Shown here: piece by piece, positions 47,670-55,966 of the stretch | Layout: every line of letters starts with the position of its first letter | Position numbering within the stretch: position 1 is the stretch's first letter | NCBI RefSeq assembly: GCF_050749815.1 | Contig: NZ_CP192735.1 | Coordinates: 3,720,001 to 3,784,000 of the forward strand | Reading direction: 5' to 3' | DNA: 64,000 nucleotides | From: Dyella_A sp050749815 | Lineage (GTDB): Bacteria > Pseudomonadota > Gammaproteobacteria > Xanthomonadales > Rhodanobacteraceae | Program-made: the position numbers and the translations under genes | The notes under the pieces: model-generated | Told to the model about the DNA's origin: nothing | The model's input: the letters and a program-made list of their open reading frames with translations, nothing else | Databases searched by the model: none

Positions 47670-50060
47670 ATGAAGACACGCACGCTACGTAACGCCATTT
47701 CCATCGCCTTGCTCGTCGCCGCCGCCGGCGTCGGCGAGCAGGCCGCGGCTCAGGACACATCGGCCAACACGGACAAGCAGGGCAGGGCGCCCACCACACA
47801 CGCTCCCGCCAAAATGCCAGCGACCGAGTCGGCCAACGCCGACACACCAGCCCCCACCAACCTGCAGACCATCACGGTCACCGGCACCCGCATCCGCGGC
47901 GGCACCACGCCCTCCCCGGTGATCACCATTGGCAGCGAACAGATCCAGCAGGAAGGCTTCACCGATCTGGGCGAAGTGATCCGCAGCGTGCCGCAGAACT
48001 TCTCCGGCGGGCAGAACCCGGGGGTCACCATCGGCGCGACCGCCGGTGGGCCGAGCAACCAGAACATTACCGGCGGCTCGGGCATGGATCTGCGCGGGCT
48101 GGGCCCGGATGCGACTCTGACGCTGCTCAATGGTCGGCGCATGTCGTACGGGGGCTATGCGCAGTCGGTCGATATCAGCGCGATTCCGGTGGAGGCCGTG
48201 GACCGCCTGGAGATTGTGCCGGACGGGGCCTCGGCCATTTACGGCTCAGACGCAGTGGGCGGCGTTGCCAACGTCATCCTCAGGCGCGACTTCGACGGCG
48301 TGACGGCAGGCGCCCGCTATGGTGGCGCCACCGAAGGCGGCCTGATCACACGCGAGTACCACGCCACCGCGGGCACCACGTGGGCCACCGGCGATCTACT
48401 CGTGGCGGGGGAGAAAACCTCCAACAGCCCGGTGTACTCGGATCAGCGCGACTACACCCAGTCGATGTACCGAAAGTCGACGCTGTGGCAGGCCAACGAG
48501 TTGCGTAGCGGCGTGCTAAGCCTGCATCAACTGCTGGGCGACGCCGTGGAATTCTCCCTGGATGGTCTACGGAGCCATCGCGCCATTCGCACCTCGCTGG
48601 CCTACCCGGATGCCTACTATCCGTACCACGCCAAGACCGATACCACGCTTGCATCGCCCAGCTTGGAGTTTCGGTTGCCCAACGACTGGACGCTGACGCT
48701 GGGTGGCGCCGTGGGGAAGGACGAAACGTCCATTGTGGAAACGACGGTTACCCAGGCGGCGAATGCGCTCACTTCCGAAGGTGTCACGGCTTACCGCAAC
48801 AAGAGCCGCAGCTACGAGATCGGCGCGGAGGGGCCTCTGTTTACGCTGGCCGGCGGCGAAGCGAGGTTGGCCTCGGGTGTGGGCTACCGCTACAACACGT
48901 TTGAGAACCTCAACGTCAGTGGCGGCAAGGTCGACGCCGATGGCGACCAGCGAAGCCGGTTTGCCTATGCCGAGCTGGATGTGCCGCTGGTTGGGCCGGA
49001 TCAAGGCATAAGCGGGATTGAGCGGCTATCGCTGACTGGCGCGGTGCGCACCGAAGATGGCGATTACGGCACCGTCACCACGCCCAAGCTCGGGGTGATC
49101 TATTCCCCCACGAGCGCATTTTCGCTCAAGGCCTCCTGGGGCAAGTCGTTCAAGGCGCCGACGCTTTTGCAGCGCTATTCCACACAGATGGCTATCTACT
49201 ACCCGGCGTCGTCCTTCGGTGCGGGGTACCCCGCCGACGCGACGGCGCTGTGGCTGTCGGGCGGCAATGCGGACCTTCGGCCTGAGCGGGCGCGCACATG
49301 GAGTGCTTCGCTGGCCCTCCATCCTGAGGCGTCCAGCCTGGAGGCCGAGCTCACCTGGTTCCACGTGGACTACACCGAGCGCGTCTTGCAGCCGATCACT
49401 TCGTACGATGTGTTCGGCAACCCCATCTACACGCAGTTCGTCGACTATGGCCCTTCACAGGAAGCGCAGGCCGAGGCGCTCGCAAATACCAGCAACTTCT
49501 ACAACTACGTCGGTGCGCCCTACGACGCCAGCAAGGTTGTGGCCATCATCGATGGCAGGTACGTCAACGCGTCGCGGCAGAAGATAAAAGGCGTCGACCT
49601 CTCGGCGTCGTACCGATTCAAGTTGGGGGCAGGGCGCCTGACGGTGCGTGGATCGGCAAGCGTTCTGCACAGCACGCAGGCACTGACCGCCGCCCAGACT
49701 CCGTATGACCTTGCAGGCACGGTCGCCCATCCAGCCAGGATCAATAGTCGAGTCGGTGCGGTGTGGAGCCAGGGAGGGTTCGCGGCCAGTTTCTTCAGCA
49801 ACTTCAAGAGCGGCGTGCGAAACCCGGCGGACGGACGCGACGGAGCCTCGTTCACCACATTCGACGCCACGCTGAGTTACGACACGGGCACCCGGTGGGG
49901 CGCGCTCGCCAATGTGACCCTCGAGCTCTCCGCCCAGAACCTGTTGAATCGTGCACCGCCGAGCTATGCGGTTAGCTCGATGACGTACACACCGTACGAC
50001 TCCACCAACTATTCGTCTGTGGGGCGCTTCGTGAGTCTTTCCGCCACCAAGCACTGGTGA
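47670..50060 (+). CDS. TonB-dependent receptor of the lasso-peptide locus
   Basis: A 796-residue outer-membrane receptor with signal peptide AISIALLVAAAGVGEQAAAQ. The TonB box region is LQTITVTGTRIRGGTTPSP. The plug carries EVIRSVPQNFSGGQNPGV, GLGPDATLTLLNGRRMSYGG and VPDGASAIYGSDAVGGVANV. A beta-barrel follows, ending GRFVSLSATKHW with a terminal aromatic. It lies 61 bp upstream of the lasso isopeptidase on the same strand, as in astexin- and sphingonodin-type loci. It most likely imports the lasso peptide, or a metal complex of it, for hydrolysis. The cargo is inferred from context only. Confidence 0.9.
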   Translation: MKTRTLRNAISIALLVAAAGVGEQAAAQDTSANTDKQGRAPTTHAPAKMPATESANADTPAPTNLQTITVTGTRIRGGTTPSPVITIGSEQIQQEGFTDLGEVIRSVPQNFSGGQNPGVTIGATAGGPSNQNITGGSGMDLRGLGPDATLTLLNGRRMSYGGYAQSVDISAIPVEAVDRLEIVPDGASAIYGSDAVGGVANVILRRDFDGVTAGARYGGATEGGLITREYHATAGTTWATGDLLVAGEKTSNSPVYSDQRDYTQSMYRKSTLWQANELRSGVLSLHQLLGDAVEFSLDGLRSHRAIRTSLAYPDAYYPYHAKTDTTLASPSLEFRLPNDWTLTLGGAVGKDETSIVETTVTQAANALTSEGVTAYRNKSRSYEIGAEGPLFTLAGGEARLASGVGYRYNTFENLNVSGGKVDADGDQRSRFAYAELDVPLVGPDQGISGIERLSLTGAVRTEDGDYGTVTTPKLGVIYSPTSAFSLKASWGKSFKAPTLLQRYSTQMAIYYPASSFGAGYPADATALWLSGGNADLRPERARTWSASLALHPEASSLEAELTWFHVDYTERVLQPITSYDVFGNPIYTQFVDYGPSQEAQAEALANTSNFYNYVGAPYDASKVVAIIDGRYVNASRQKIKGVDLSASYRFKLGAGRLTVRGSASVLHSTQALTAAQTPYDLAGTVAHPARINSRVGAVWSQGGFAASFFSNFKSGVRNPADGRDGASFTTFDATLSYDTGTRWGALANVTLELSAQNLLNRAPPSYAVSSMTYTPYDSTNYSSVGRFVSLSATKHW

Positions 50061-50063
50061 TGT

Positions 50064-50091
50064 CGGCCGGTTTCCTGCGGGAAACCGGCCG
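50064..50091 (+). other. stem-loop between receptor and isopeptidase
   Basis: An 11-bp stem, CGGCCGGTTTC and GAAACCGGCCG, with a six-base loop, just after the receptor stop. Only GTGCCCCTTT follows, so it may act as a partial terminator or mRNA stabiliser that lowers isopeptidase expression. Confidence 0.55.
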
Positions 50092-50121
50092 TGCCCCTTT
50101 GGCTCGAGAGGAGCAGACACG

Positions 50122-52233
50122 ATGACGTTCTCACGGATGACGTGGCGTTCGGCTGCGTATGCGCTGGTGCTGGCTTGTGCTTTGGTGCCGGCGAGCCGGG
50201 CGGCCCCGGTATCGCCTCGCCAGCTCCTGGAAGTAGTCGATATCGACCAGCCCTCTGTGTCGACCGATGGCCGCTTCGTTGCGTTCCGGGTCGAGCAGGC
50301 GTCGGTGGAGCGGAACACCTACGACACGGTGTGGTACGTGCAAGGCCTTCACGACGCGTGGCCCACGCGTGTCGCCGACGGAGGCGTGCCGCTGCGCGAT
50401 ACGGCGGGTAGCTCGATGCCTGCGGTCGCAAAATGGTCTGCCGACGATCGATGGATCTATTACCTCGCCCGGATCGACGGCGAGGTGGCCGTTTGGCGAG
50501 CGGCCGCCGATGGCTCGGGGGCCAAGCGGGTGACCTACGACGCTGCCGATGTGCGGGACTTCTCCCTGGTAGAAGGCGGTCGCGCCGTCAGGTACAGCGT
50601 GGGTGCAACGCGAGAAGCGGTGCGTGCGGCGGAGTGGGCTGAGTATCACGAGGGCATTCATGTCGATGCTTCGGTGCCCATCGGCCAGGGGTTGTTCCGT
50701 TCCGGCTATGTGGGTGGGCGCCTTGCCACGCAGCGCTTCGGCAAGGTTTGGTTCGACCGCATGCCTTTGTTGGGTGACACGCCAGACCGATGGAAGGAAC
50801 TGGATCTGCGCACCGGGCAAACGCGAGCACTGGATGCGGGCGTCGGCGCGGTTAACGACAGGGCTTCACTGGATGCGAAGTTTCCCGACGCATGGGACGT
50901 CTCACGCTCGCCATCCGGCGACCAGGTTGCTCTGCTCACGAGAGTGGGGAAGCGGAAAGGTCTCCGCTTGAGGCCAGACACCATCCTCTCGGCTGTAAGC
51001 CTGGATCAAGCCAAGCCGGCGACGCAGTGCAGCGATCCGCGGTGCACTGGCAAGACCATCTGGGCCATCCAGTGGCGCCCCCGCAGCAATGAGGTGCTGT
51101 TCACCGCTTCTGCGCGGGATGCTGGCCTGGCGCAGTCGATCTATCGATGGAACATTACAAGTGGAGCAGTGATCCCCGTGGCCGAGTCGACTGGCCTGCT
51201 GAGCGGTGGGCGAGACGCTTTCAGCCCCTGCGCTGTGTCGTCCGCGAGCGTTGTGTGCGTAAGCGCAACGGCGAACCAGCCGCCCCGACTGGAGCGCATC
51301 GACATCGCCACCGGGGCTCGACAGCTGCTTTTTGACCCTAACGCCTCATTGGCCCACGCGATGGAGGAGCTCGGCCCGGTGCAGCTGCTGCGTTGGAAGG
51401 GTGAAAGAGGTAAGGAATTCACCGGTCTGTTCTACGCCGCAAAGGCGCCTGATGGAGTCCGGCCACCGCTGTTCGTGGACTACTACCAGTGCGGAGGCTT
51501 CGTACGTGGTGGCGTCGGTGACGAATGGCCTTTCGCGAGTCTGGCGGCACAGGGCATTTCGTCCCTTTGCATCAATACCGCTCCCTATGCGGTGGATCCG
51601 GAGGTTCGGTTCAACGACGGCCTTTCTGCAGTGGAAGGGGCAGTGACGCTTCTGGCCAAGCGTGGGGATATCGACTGCCACAGAGTGGGCATGGGTGGAC
51701 TGAGCTTCGGTAGCGAAGTGACGATGTGGGTGGCGATGCGGTCGAAGCTTTTGGCGGCGGCGTCCATCAGCTCCGTATCGATGTCTCCCAACTATTTCCT
51801 GCTGGGGTCGTTGAAGGGTGACTCGTTCACCCGCGGATTGAAGGAGCTGTGGGGCTTGGGCTCGCCGAAGGAAACCCCCAGGCAATGGCGCCTGCTATCG
51901 CCGGTGTACAACCTCGACAAGATATCCGCGCCGATTCTTTTTCAGATGCCCGAGCAGGAATACTTGCAGGCCACCGACTACATCATCCCGATGATCAGGA
52001 GCGGCGTGGCCGACCTCTACGTTTTTCCCAATGAGCCGCACCAGAAGTTCCAGCCGAGCCATAAGCTCGCGGTTTACGTGCGCAACGTCGACTGGTTCCG
52101 CTTCTGGTTGCAGGGGCGAGAGGATGTCGACCCTTCTAAGGCCTCCCAGTACCAGCGTTGGCGCAGCATGAGGGAACACGTGACGCGACACCGATCGCCG
52201 ACGTCGGACTGCAAGGCCGCGGCCGGGGGCTAA
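50122..52233 (+). CDS. lasso peptide isopeptidase (Atxe2-type, S9 family)
   Basis: A 703-residue exported prolyl-oligopeptidase-like enzyme that opens the macrolactam ring of lasso peptides. The signal peptide is MTWRSAAYALVLACALVPAS, cut near SRA. Residues about 30-420 form the beta-propeller (DIDQPSVSTDGRFVAFRVEQ, AKWSADDRWIYYLARIDGEV). The C-terminal alpha/beta hydrolase domain has the nucleophile Ser528 in GGLSFGSEV and the catalytic histidine His640 in PNEPHQKF. The DYYQCGGFVRGG stretch is typical of the Atxe2 family. The stop codon overlaps the convergent cyclase gene by four bases. The substrate is presumably the peptide encoded at 54696. Confidence 0.92.
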   Translation: MTFSRMTWRSAAYALVLACALVPASRAAPVSPRQLLEVVDIDQPSVSTDGRFVAFRVEQASVERNTYDTVWYVQGLHDAWPTRVADGGVPLRDTAGSSMPAVAKWSADDRWIYYLARIDGEVAVWRAAADGSGAKRVTYDAADVRDFSLVEGGRAVRYSVGATREAVRAAEWAEYHEGIHVDASVPIGQGLFRSGYVGGRLATQRFGKVWFDRMPLLGDTPDRWKELDLRTGQTRALDAGVGAVNDRASLDAKFPDAWDVSRSPSGDQVALLTRVGKRKGLRLRPDTILSAVSLDQAKPATQCSDPRCTGKTIWAIQWRPRSNEVLFTASARDAGLAQSIYRWNITSGAVIPVAESTGLLSGGRDAFSPCAVSSASVVCVSATANQPPRLERIDIATGARQLLFDPNASLAHAMEELGPVQLLRWKGERGKEFTGLFYAAKAPDGVRPPLFVDYYQCGGFVRGGVGDEWPFASLAAQGISSLCINTAPYAVDPEVRFNDGLSAVEGAVTLLAKRGDIDCHRVGMGGLSFGSEVTMWVAMRSKLLAAASISSVSMSPNYFLLGSLKGDSFTRGLKELWGLGSPKETPRQWRLLSPVYNLDKISAPILFQMPEQEYLQATDYIIPMIRSGVADLYVFPNEPHQKFQPSHKLAVYVRNVDWFRFWLQGREDVDPSKASQYQRWRSMREHVTRHRSPTSDCKAAAGG

Positions 52234-53972
52234 TCGTGGTTTCGAGCCCAGTTCTCGATCATGCACAGGTCGAATATGCGTATGAAGGAACGGTCGCGGG
52301 CGGGCTGTTGTGTGTCGAGGTGCAAGCCGATCTTGCGCGAATCGAGCAGTCCTCGGGACTGCAGCAGGCCGTCCAGAAGAAAATGCCGGATCGCCTCTTT
52401 GTTTCTGCTGTACACGCCGAACGTGTAGTTCATGAAGGTGCCCTTGCTGCGCCGCTCCAGCACCTCTCGCGGGAGAAGGTCGGCGAATGCGGATCGGGCG
52501 ACGGCTCGATTCCTGCCTCCCGATATCCACATCCACGAGGGCACGCGGAGGCAGGCCTCCATGACGGGTTGCGAAAGCAGGGGCATGCGCACTCTTCGGC
52601 CACCGGCACGAAGCGTGGCGTCGACAAACACTTGGTTGCCGGCCAGGTCGAAGATGCGCTCGCGGTCGCCGGGATGTGCGTGAGCGGGCGCATCGAACCA
52701 AGGGTGCATGTCGGTAAGCGGAGTCGGCCCGGGCTTTGCCAGAAAGGAAAGGTCCGGATCGCAAGCGGGCTTGGGCGAACGAAACAACTTCCTCAGCGTC
52801 AACCGGGCCGCCTTCGCCACGGTGCAGCCGTGCAGCCTGGACAGGTCGAGCACTGCTCGGCATCCCGCCGCCACGCCGCACTGTCGAAGGGCGTCAGCGG
52901 CTGGGGCGGCAGATGTCAGGTAGCAGAAGATCGTATCGCCGCCGCTCCCGGAGTAATGACTGCGAACGTCTAGCTTGTCCGCCTCTTTGTCCATGATGCG
53001 GGCCACGGCATGACCTAATACCCAGGCGGCGGGTCTCAGCGAGTGCCTGGGTAGCGCGAAGGCGATGTCTGTACGGTCGAGATCGAGCGGCTGCTGCAGC
53101 AGTTCCACACCGAGCAGCTCGGCGATCAGGTCTGCATACTGACGCTCATCCGCGCCCGGCAACGGGGTGACGGCGGTGCAACAGGCAACTCGCGCGCGTG
53201 ATCCTGCAAGGCAGGCTCCTACGATGGAGGAGTCCAGTCCGCCGGAAAGCTCCAGCAACAACGACCTATCGGTTGCGGCCATGGCTCTAACCACCATGGT
53301 TGTCGCCTCTCTGACTGCTTCCGCTGCTGCGCCGGGATCGATGAGCCGCTGCTCAGGTATCACGAACTTCCAGGGCGTCCATGCTGAGGTGACGCATGTG
53401 GTTTCCCCCTTGAGCGCCAGCATCTGTCCCGGCAGAAGCTCGCTGACCCCTTCCAGCCCGGTGCGGGCGACCTTCATGTGCGGATAGATCAGGCAGTGAC
53501 GTACAAAGTCCCAGTCGATTCGCTCTTGATAGAGCCCCAGAGCCGATGCGATCGCCAGATCGGAAGCGATGAATCCGCTTCCTTCCTTCAGCGAATGCGC
53601 GCATCCCATTCCACCGGACGGATCGCGCATGACAGTCACGCCCTCGTTGCCGTCGTCGGCAGGCTGGATGAGAAGGTATTCGCCCCAGTGAGAGTCGAGC
53701 AGCTGTTGTCGAGTGGCTCGGTGTGTGGAAAGTGGCGTCGGCAAATCGATAGCGTCTACAGCCCGGCCATTCGTGTCGTATAGGTCTCCAATCACAAGGC
53801 CGCCGCCGGGTAGCCGAAAGGTCGGCGTCGAGCGAGACGCGAACAGCGAGAGTCCGGCCACATGCCCGCGGTGCTCCATACCTAGTGAATGCAACGCGTC
53901 GGCGATGGGTGAGCCGGTGCTTTCCGCATCGACAGCTGGATGGCCGTGCAGGGCGATGTAGCGATAGCTCAT
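52230..53972 (-). CDS. lasso peptide macrolactam synthetase (asparagine-synthase-like C protein)
   Basis: A 580-residue ATP-dependent cyclase that adenylates the ring Asp/Glu side chain and joins it to the N-terminus of the core peptide. The ATG at 53972 overlaps the leader-peptidase stop (TGATG). The N-terminal glutaminase-like domain begins MSYRYIALHGHPAVDAE and lacks the catalytic Cys2 of real asparagine synthetases. The synthetase PP-loop is LELSGGLDSSIVG (residues about 241-252), and SHYSGSGGDTIFCY is the second conserved block. Length is typical. Its 3' end overlaps the isopeptidase gene tail to tail. Confidence 0.93.
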   Translation of the reverse strand: MSYRYIALHGHPAVDAESTGSPIADALHSLGMEHRGHVAGLSLFASRSTPTFRLPGGGLVIGDLYDTNGRAVDAIDLPTPLSTHRATRQQLLDSHWGEYLLIQPADDGNEGVTVMRDPSGGMGCAHSLKEGSGFIASDLAIASALGLYQERIDWDFVRHCLIYPHMKVARTGLEGVSELLPGQMLALKGETTCVTSAWTPWKFVIPEQRLIDPGAAAEAVREATTMVVRAMAATDRSLLLELSGGLDSSIVGACLAGSRARVACCTAVTPLPGADERQYADLIAELLGVELLQQPLDLDRTDIAFALPRHSLRPAAWVLGHAVARIMDKEADKLDVRSHYSGSGGDTIFCYLTSAAPAADALRQCGVAAGCRAVLDLSRLHGCTVAKAARLTLRKLFRSPKPACDPDLSFLAKPGPTPLTDMHPWFDAPAHAHPGDRERIFDLAGNQVFVDATLRAGGRRVRMPLLSQPVMEACLRVPSWMWISGGRNRAVARSAFADLLPREVLERRSKGTFMNYTFGVYSRNKEAIRHFLLDGLLQSRGLLDSRKIGLHLDTQQPARDRSFIRIFDLCMIENWARNHD

Positions 53973-54646
53973 CAGATCACCCGGATGGGACAGTGCGCCT
54001 GAGCCGCTCCGACCGTCTCGTTCAACACGAGCGAGCCATGCTGGACCCAGGCGTGGGCGGAGAAGGGATCGCATGCAACTGCGAAGACGAGGCGGGTCGA
54101 AAAGCCCTGCGCAGCGAGGAATCTGACCATAGCCAACGAGTCGAGAAGGCAGCTGGTTTCGATGGGGACGAAGGGGCGCACGCGGTTGAAGTTGGTGGCC
54201 GCCTCTTTGAGACCCGCTGCAATTTCAGTGTTCGTGTTCGCGGGGGATGTGCTCTTGCGCTGGCGATAGTCAACGAGCGACTGAAGGATCGATTTCAGGC
54301 GCTGGGTCTGCAGCTGCCGACGCATCGTCAATACGGCAACGAAGACATCTCGAATGGCACTCAGAGGAATGCGGCGGTGTAATGCGGGTGCCTCAGACAG
54401 GCTCTCGCTGGGGCTGCTAATCGTCTCCGCGCCGGCAGTGCGTGACGCCGACCGGGTCTGTGGAAGCAGGTTGAGTCTGCTCAGTGCAGAGATATCGGCC
54501 GCTGCATCGTCAGGAGTGCGAAGGTAGTCCAGGAGGCTTCGCTCAAGAGCAGGGGATATTTGGAAGTAACGGTCGTTCTGGATGTCCAGGAAGAACAACC
54601 GTCCATCGAGCTCGCAGCACGATATGTCCGTGGTTAGGTCGATCAT
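53972..54646 (-). CDS. lasso peptide leader peptidase with RRE domain (B protein)
   Basis: A 224-residue protein fusing the two B functions. The N-terminal PqqD-like recognition element (about residues 1-70, CCELDGRLFFLDIQNDRYFQ) binds the leader. The C-terminal transglutaminase-like cysteine protease (about residues 95-224) removes the leader. Likely catalytic residues are Cys166 in PIETSCLLDSLAMVRFL and His198 in FSAHAWVQHG, with the conserved LNE nearby. The start at 54646 is chosen because MIDLTTDISCCELDG is the normal RRE start and a GGGGG site lies upstream; the longer frame runs through the precursor gene. It is coupled to the cyclase by a one-base stop/start overlap. Confidence 0.92.
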   Translation of the reverse strand: MIDLTTDISCCELDGRLFFLDIQNDRYFQISPALERSLLDYLRTPDDAAADISALSRLNLLPQTRSASRTAGAETISSPSESLSEAPALHRRIPLSAIRDVFVAVLTMRRQLQTQRLKSILQSLVDYRQRKSTSPANTNTEIAAGLKEAATNFNRVRPFVPIETSCLLDSLAMVRFLAAQGFSTRLVFAVACDPFSAHAWVQHGSLVLNETVGAAQAHCPIRVI

Positions 54647-54660
54647 TGTCGCCCCCGGCA

Positions 54661-54688
54661 AGAAAAGGGCGCGCCTTTCGGCGCGCCC
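54661..54688 (-). terminator. terminator/attenuator between lasso precursor and B gene
   Basis: On the minus strand, GGGCGCGCC-GAAA-GGCGCGCCC is followed by TTTTCTT: a 9-bp stem with a T-run just after the precursor stop. It should stop most transcripts after the precursor gene and let a minority continue into the enzyme genes, giving more substrate than enzyme. Confidence 0.8.
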
Positions 54689-54695
54689 CAAGGGA

Positions 54696-54836
54696 TCAGT
54701 CTTCGGTAATCCCCATGCCGATCGGGCCACCGCCATTCGGCTCGCCCGTCTTGGCCAGACCCTGCGTCTCGACACTGGCGACGCCGAGCTCGATGACATC
54801 GTCCTGCGGGTTGCGGATGTTCTCGTTCGTGTTCAT
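54696..54836 (-). CDS. lasso peptide precursor (xanthomonin-like)
   Basis: A 46-residue precursor. The ATG at 54836 has AAGGAG seven bases upstream. The leader is residues 1-25, starting MNTNENIRNPQDDVIELG and ending SVETQ, with the Thr at position -2 that leader peptidases and cyclases recognise. The predicted core is 21 residues: GLAKTGE, which would form a seven-membered ring by joining Gly1 to Glu7, then the tail PNGGGPIGMGITED. There is no Asp/Glu at core positions 8 or 9, so only position 7 can close the ring. This ring size and the GG...P.G.I(S/T)E(E/D) tail resemble xanthomonins. The gene is followed by an attenuator and then the B and C genes. Confidence 0.9.
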   Translation of the reverse strand: MNTNENIRNPQDDVIELGVASVETQGLAKTGEPNGGGPIGMGITED

Positions 54837-54880
54837 CTCAGTCTCCTTCGGTTGCGTCATGGCGGACCCATGACACGGCA

Positions 54881-54910
54881 AGCCTAGGAGCCGGATTTTT
54901 TGATACTCAA
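54881..54910 (-). promoter_or_regulatory. candidate promoter of the lasso precursor operon
   Basis: On the minus strand, TTGAGT (54910-54905) and TAGGCT (54886-54881) are separated by 18 bp, 45 bp upstream of the precursor ATG. This is a sequence match only. Confidence 0.4.
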
Positions 54911-54911
54911 A

Positions 54912-54931
54912 TGATTACTGCTGATTACTGC
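54912..54931. promoter_or_regulatory. tandem 10-bp operator-like repeat upstream of the lasso promoter
   Basis: TGATTACTGC is repeated exactly twice head to tail, and a partial third copy (TGATTA) lies at 54944. One helical turn between copies and a place just upstream of the putative -35 suggest an activator site, possibly for the neighbouring GntR regulator. Confidence 0.5.
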
Positions 54932-55055
54932 GCTGTTTTCCGGTGATTAAATCCGGAGCGTGACGCGCATCCTGTTCTGCCCGTGGCTGAGCGGCGATCG
55001 CGATTGCGACGTGTGTGCGCGTTCGTGGTGATGACGCGAGCCGCGCGGGTGGCGG

Positions 55056-55682
55056 CTAGTGCAGGTGTTCGCTGCGCTCGCCCAGCATGGCCACGATGCG
55101 CGGCACCACTTGCTTGCGGCGCGCGTGGTAGTTGCTCAGCGCCACGCGCAGGGCAGGGAGGTCGCGGCTCTGCCACAGCCTGACGAGCTCGCAGAGCTCT
55201 TCCTTCGCATGCGGGATCAACCCCAGGTTGGCGCGCCGCACCGGGGTGAGCTGATCGTTGGCGCGCTTCACGGCGTGATGCAATGACCAGTGATCCGCGT
55301 CGCTGGCGATGGCGTCGAACAGCTCCCACGTGAGGTTCACCAGGTCGTTATCGCCCGCCGCGAATGGCGACGCTGCGCGCGGAGCCGGCTGTGCAGACGC
55401 GAGCTCGCATGCCCACAGCAACAGCCCTTCCATCCAGCCGTATAGATCGCGCAGCGCCACCTCAGTGAGCAGCGGCACGTGCAAACCGTTGCGCGCGTGA
55501 TCGGCCACCAGGCCCTCGCCCACCAGGCGATACAGCGCAAACCGCACCGGCGTGGGACTGGTCTTGAACTCGTCGGCAAGCTTCGCCGGATCGATCCGCT
55601 GCCCCGGCACATAACGCCCCGACTGCAGCGCGCGCCTGACCTGTCCATACACGAATGCACTCTTCGAATGGGCCGCATTCAT
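55056..55682 (-). CDS. GntR-family transcriptional regulator
   Basis: A 208-residue regulator. The winged helix-turn-helix is at residues 8-72 (YGQVRRALQSGRYVPGQRID, LADEFKTSPTPVRFALYRLV, then NGLHVP). The C-terminal part is helical and FCD-like but diverged (DLVNLTWELFDAIASDADHW, LIPHAKEELCELVRLWQSRD). It faces the same way as the lasso genes and lies 219 bp upstream of the precursor. GntR regulators are seen beside other proteobacterial lasso clusters, so a control role is likely but unproven. The effector is unknown. Confidence 0.85.
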   Translation of the reverse strand: MNAAHSKSAFVYGQVRRALQSGRYVPGQRIDPAKLADEFKTSPTPVRFALYRLVGEGLVADHARNGLHVPLLTEVALRDLYGWMEGLLLWACELASAQPAPRAASPFAAGDNDLVNLTWELFDAIASDADHWSLHHAVKRANDQLTPVRRANLGLIPHAKEELCELVRLWQSRDLPALRVALSNYHARRKQVVPRIVAMLGERSEHLH

Positions 55683-55966
55683 AGCTCGACTCCATGTCAG
55701 CAGATGGGTGCCTCCCCGCGGGCGATGTTACAGAAATTTGAATGTGAGGGATTTTGGCTGCGATGCGCGGGCTTAAGTTGGAAAATTTCCTATCCCCCGG
55801 TTACCGCCTGAAACAGGCCCCGGTGGCGGTGCCCGCCGCGTCGATGTGGCCGCCGATATTCCGCGGCACCTTCCGCACGTCTCTCCGGATACCGGAACGT
55901 GGCAAGCGCTTTGCTAGTCTTGCCGACTCCTTGTACTGGATCGCGCCGGCCCGACGCGCCCTCGCC

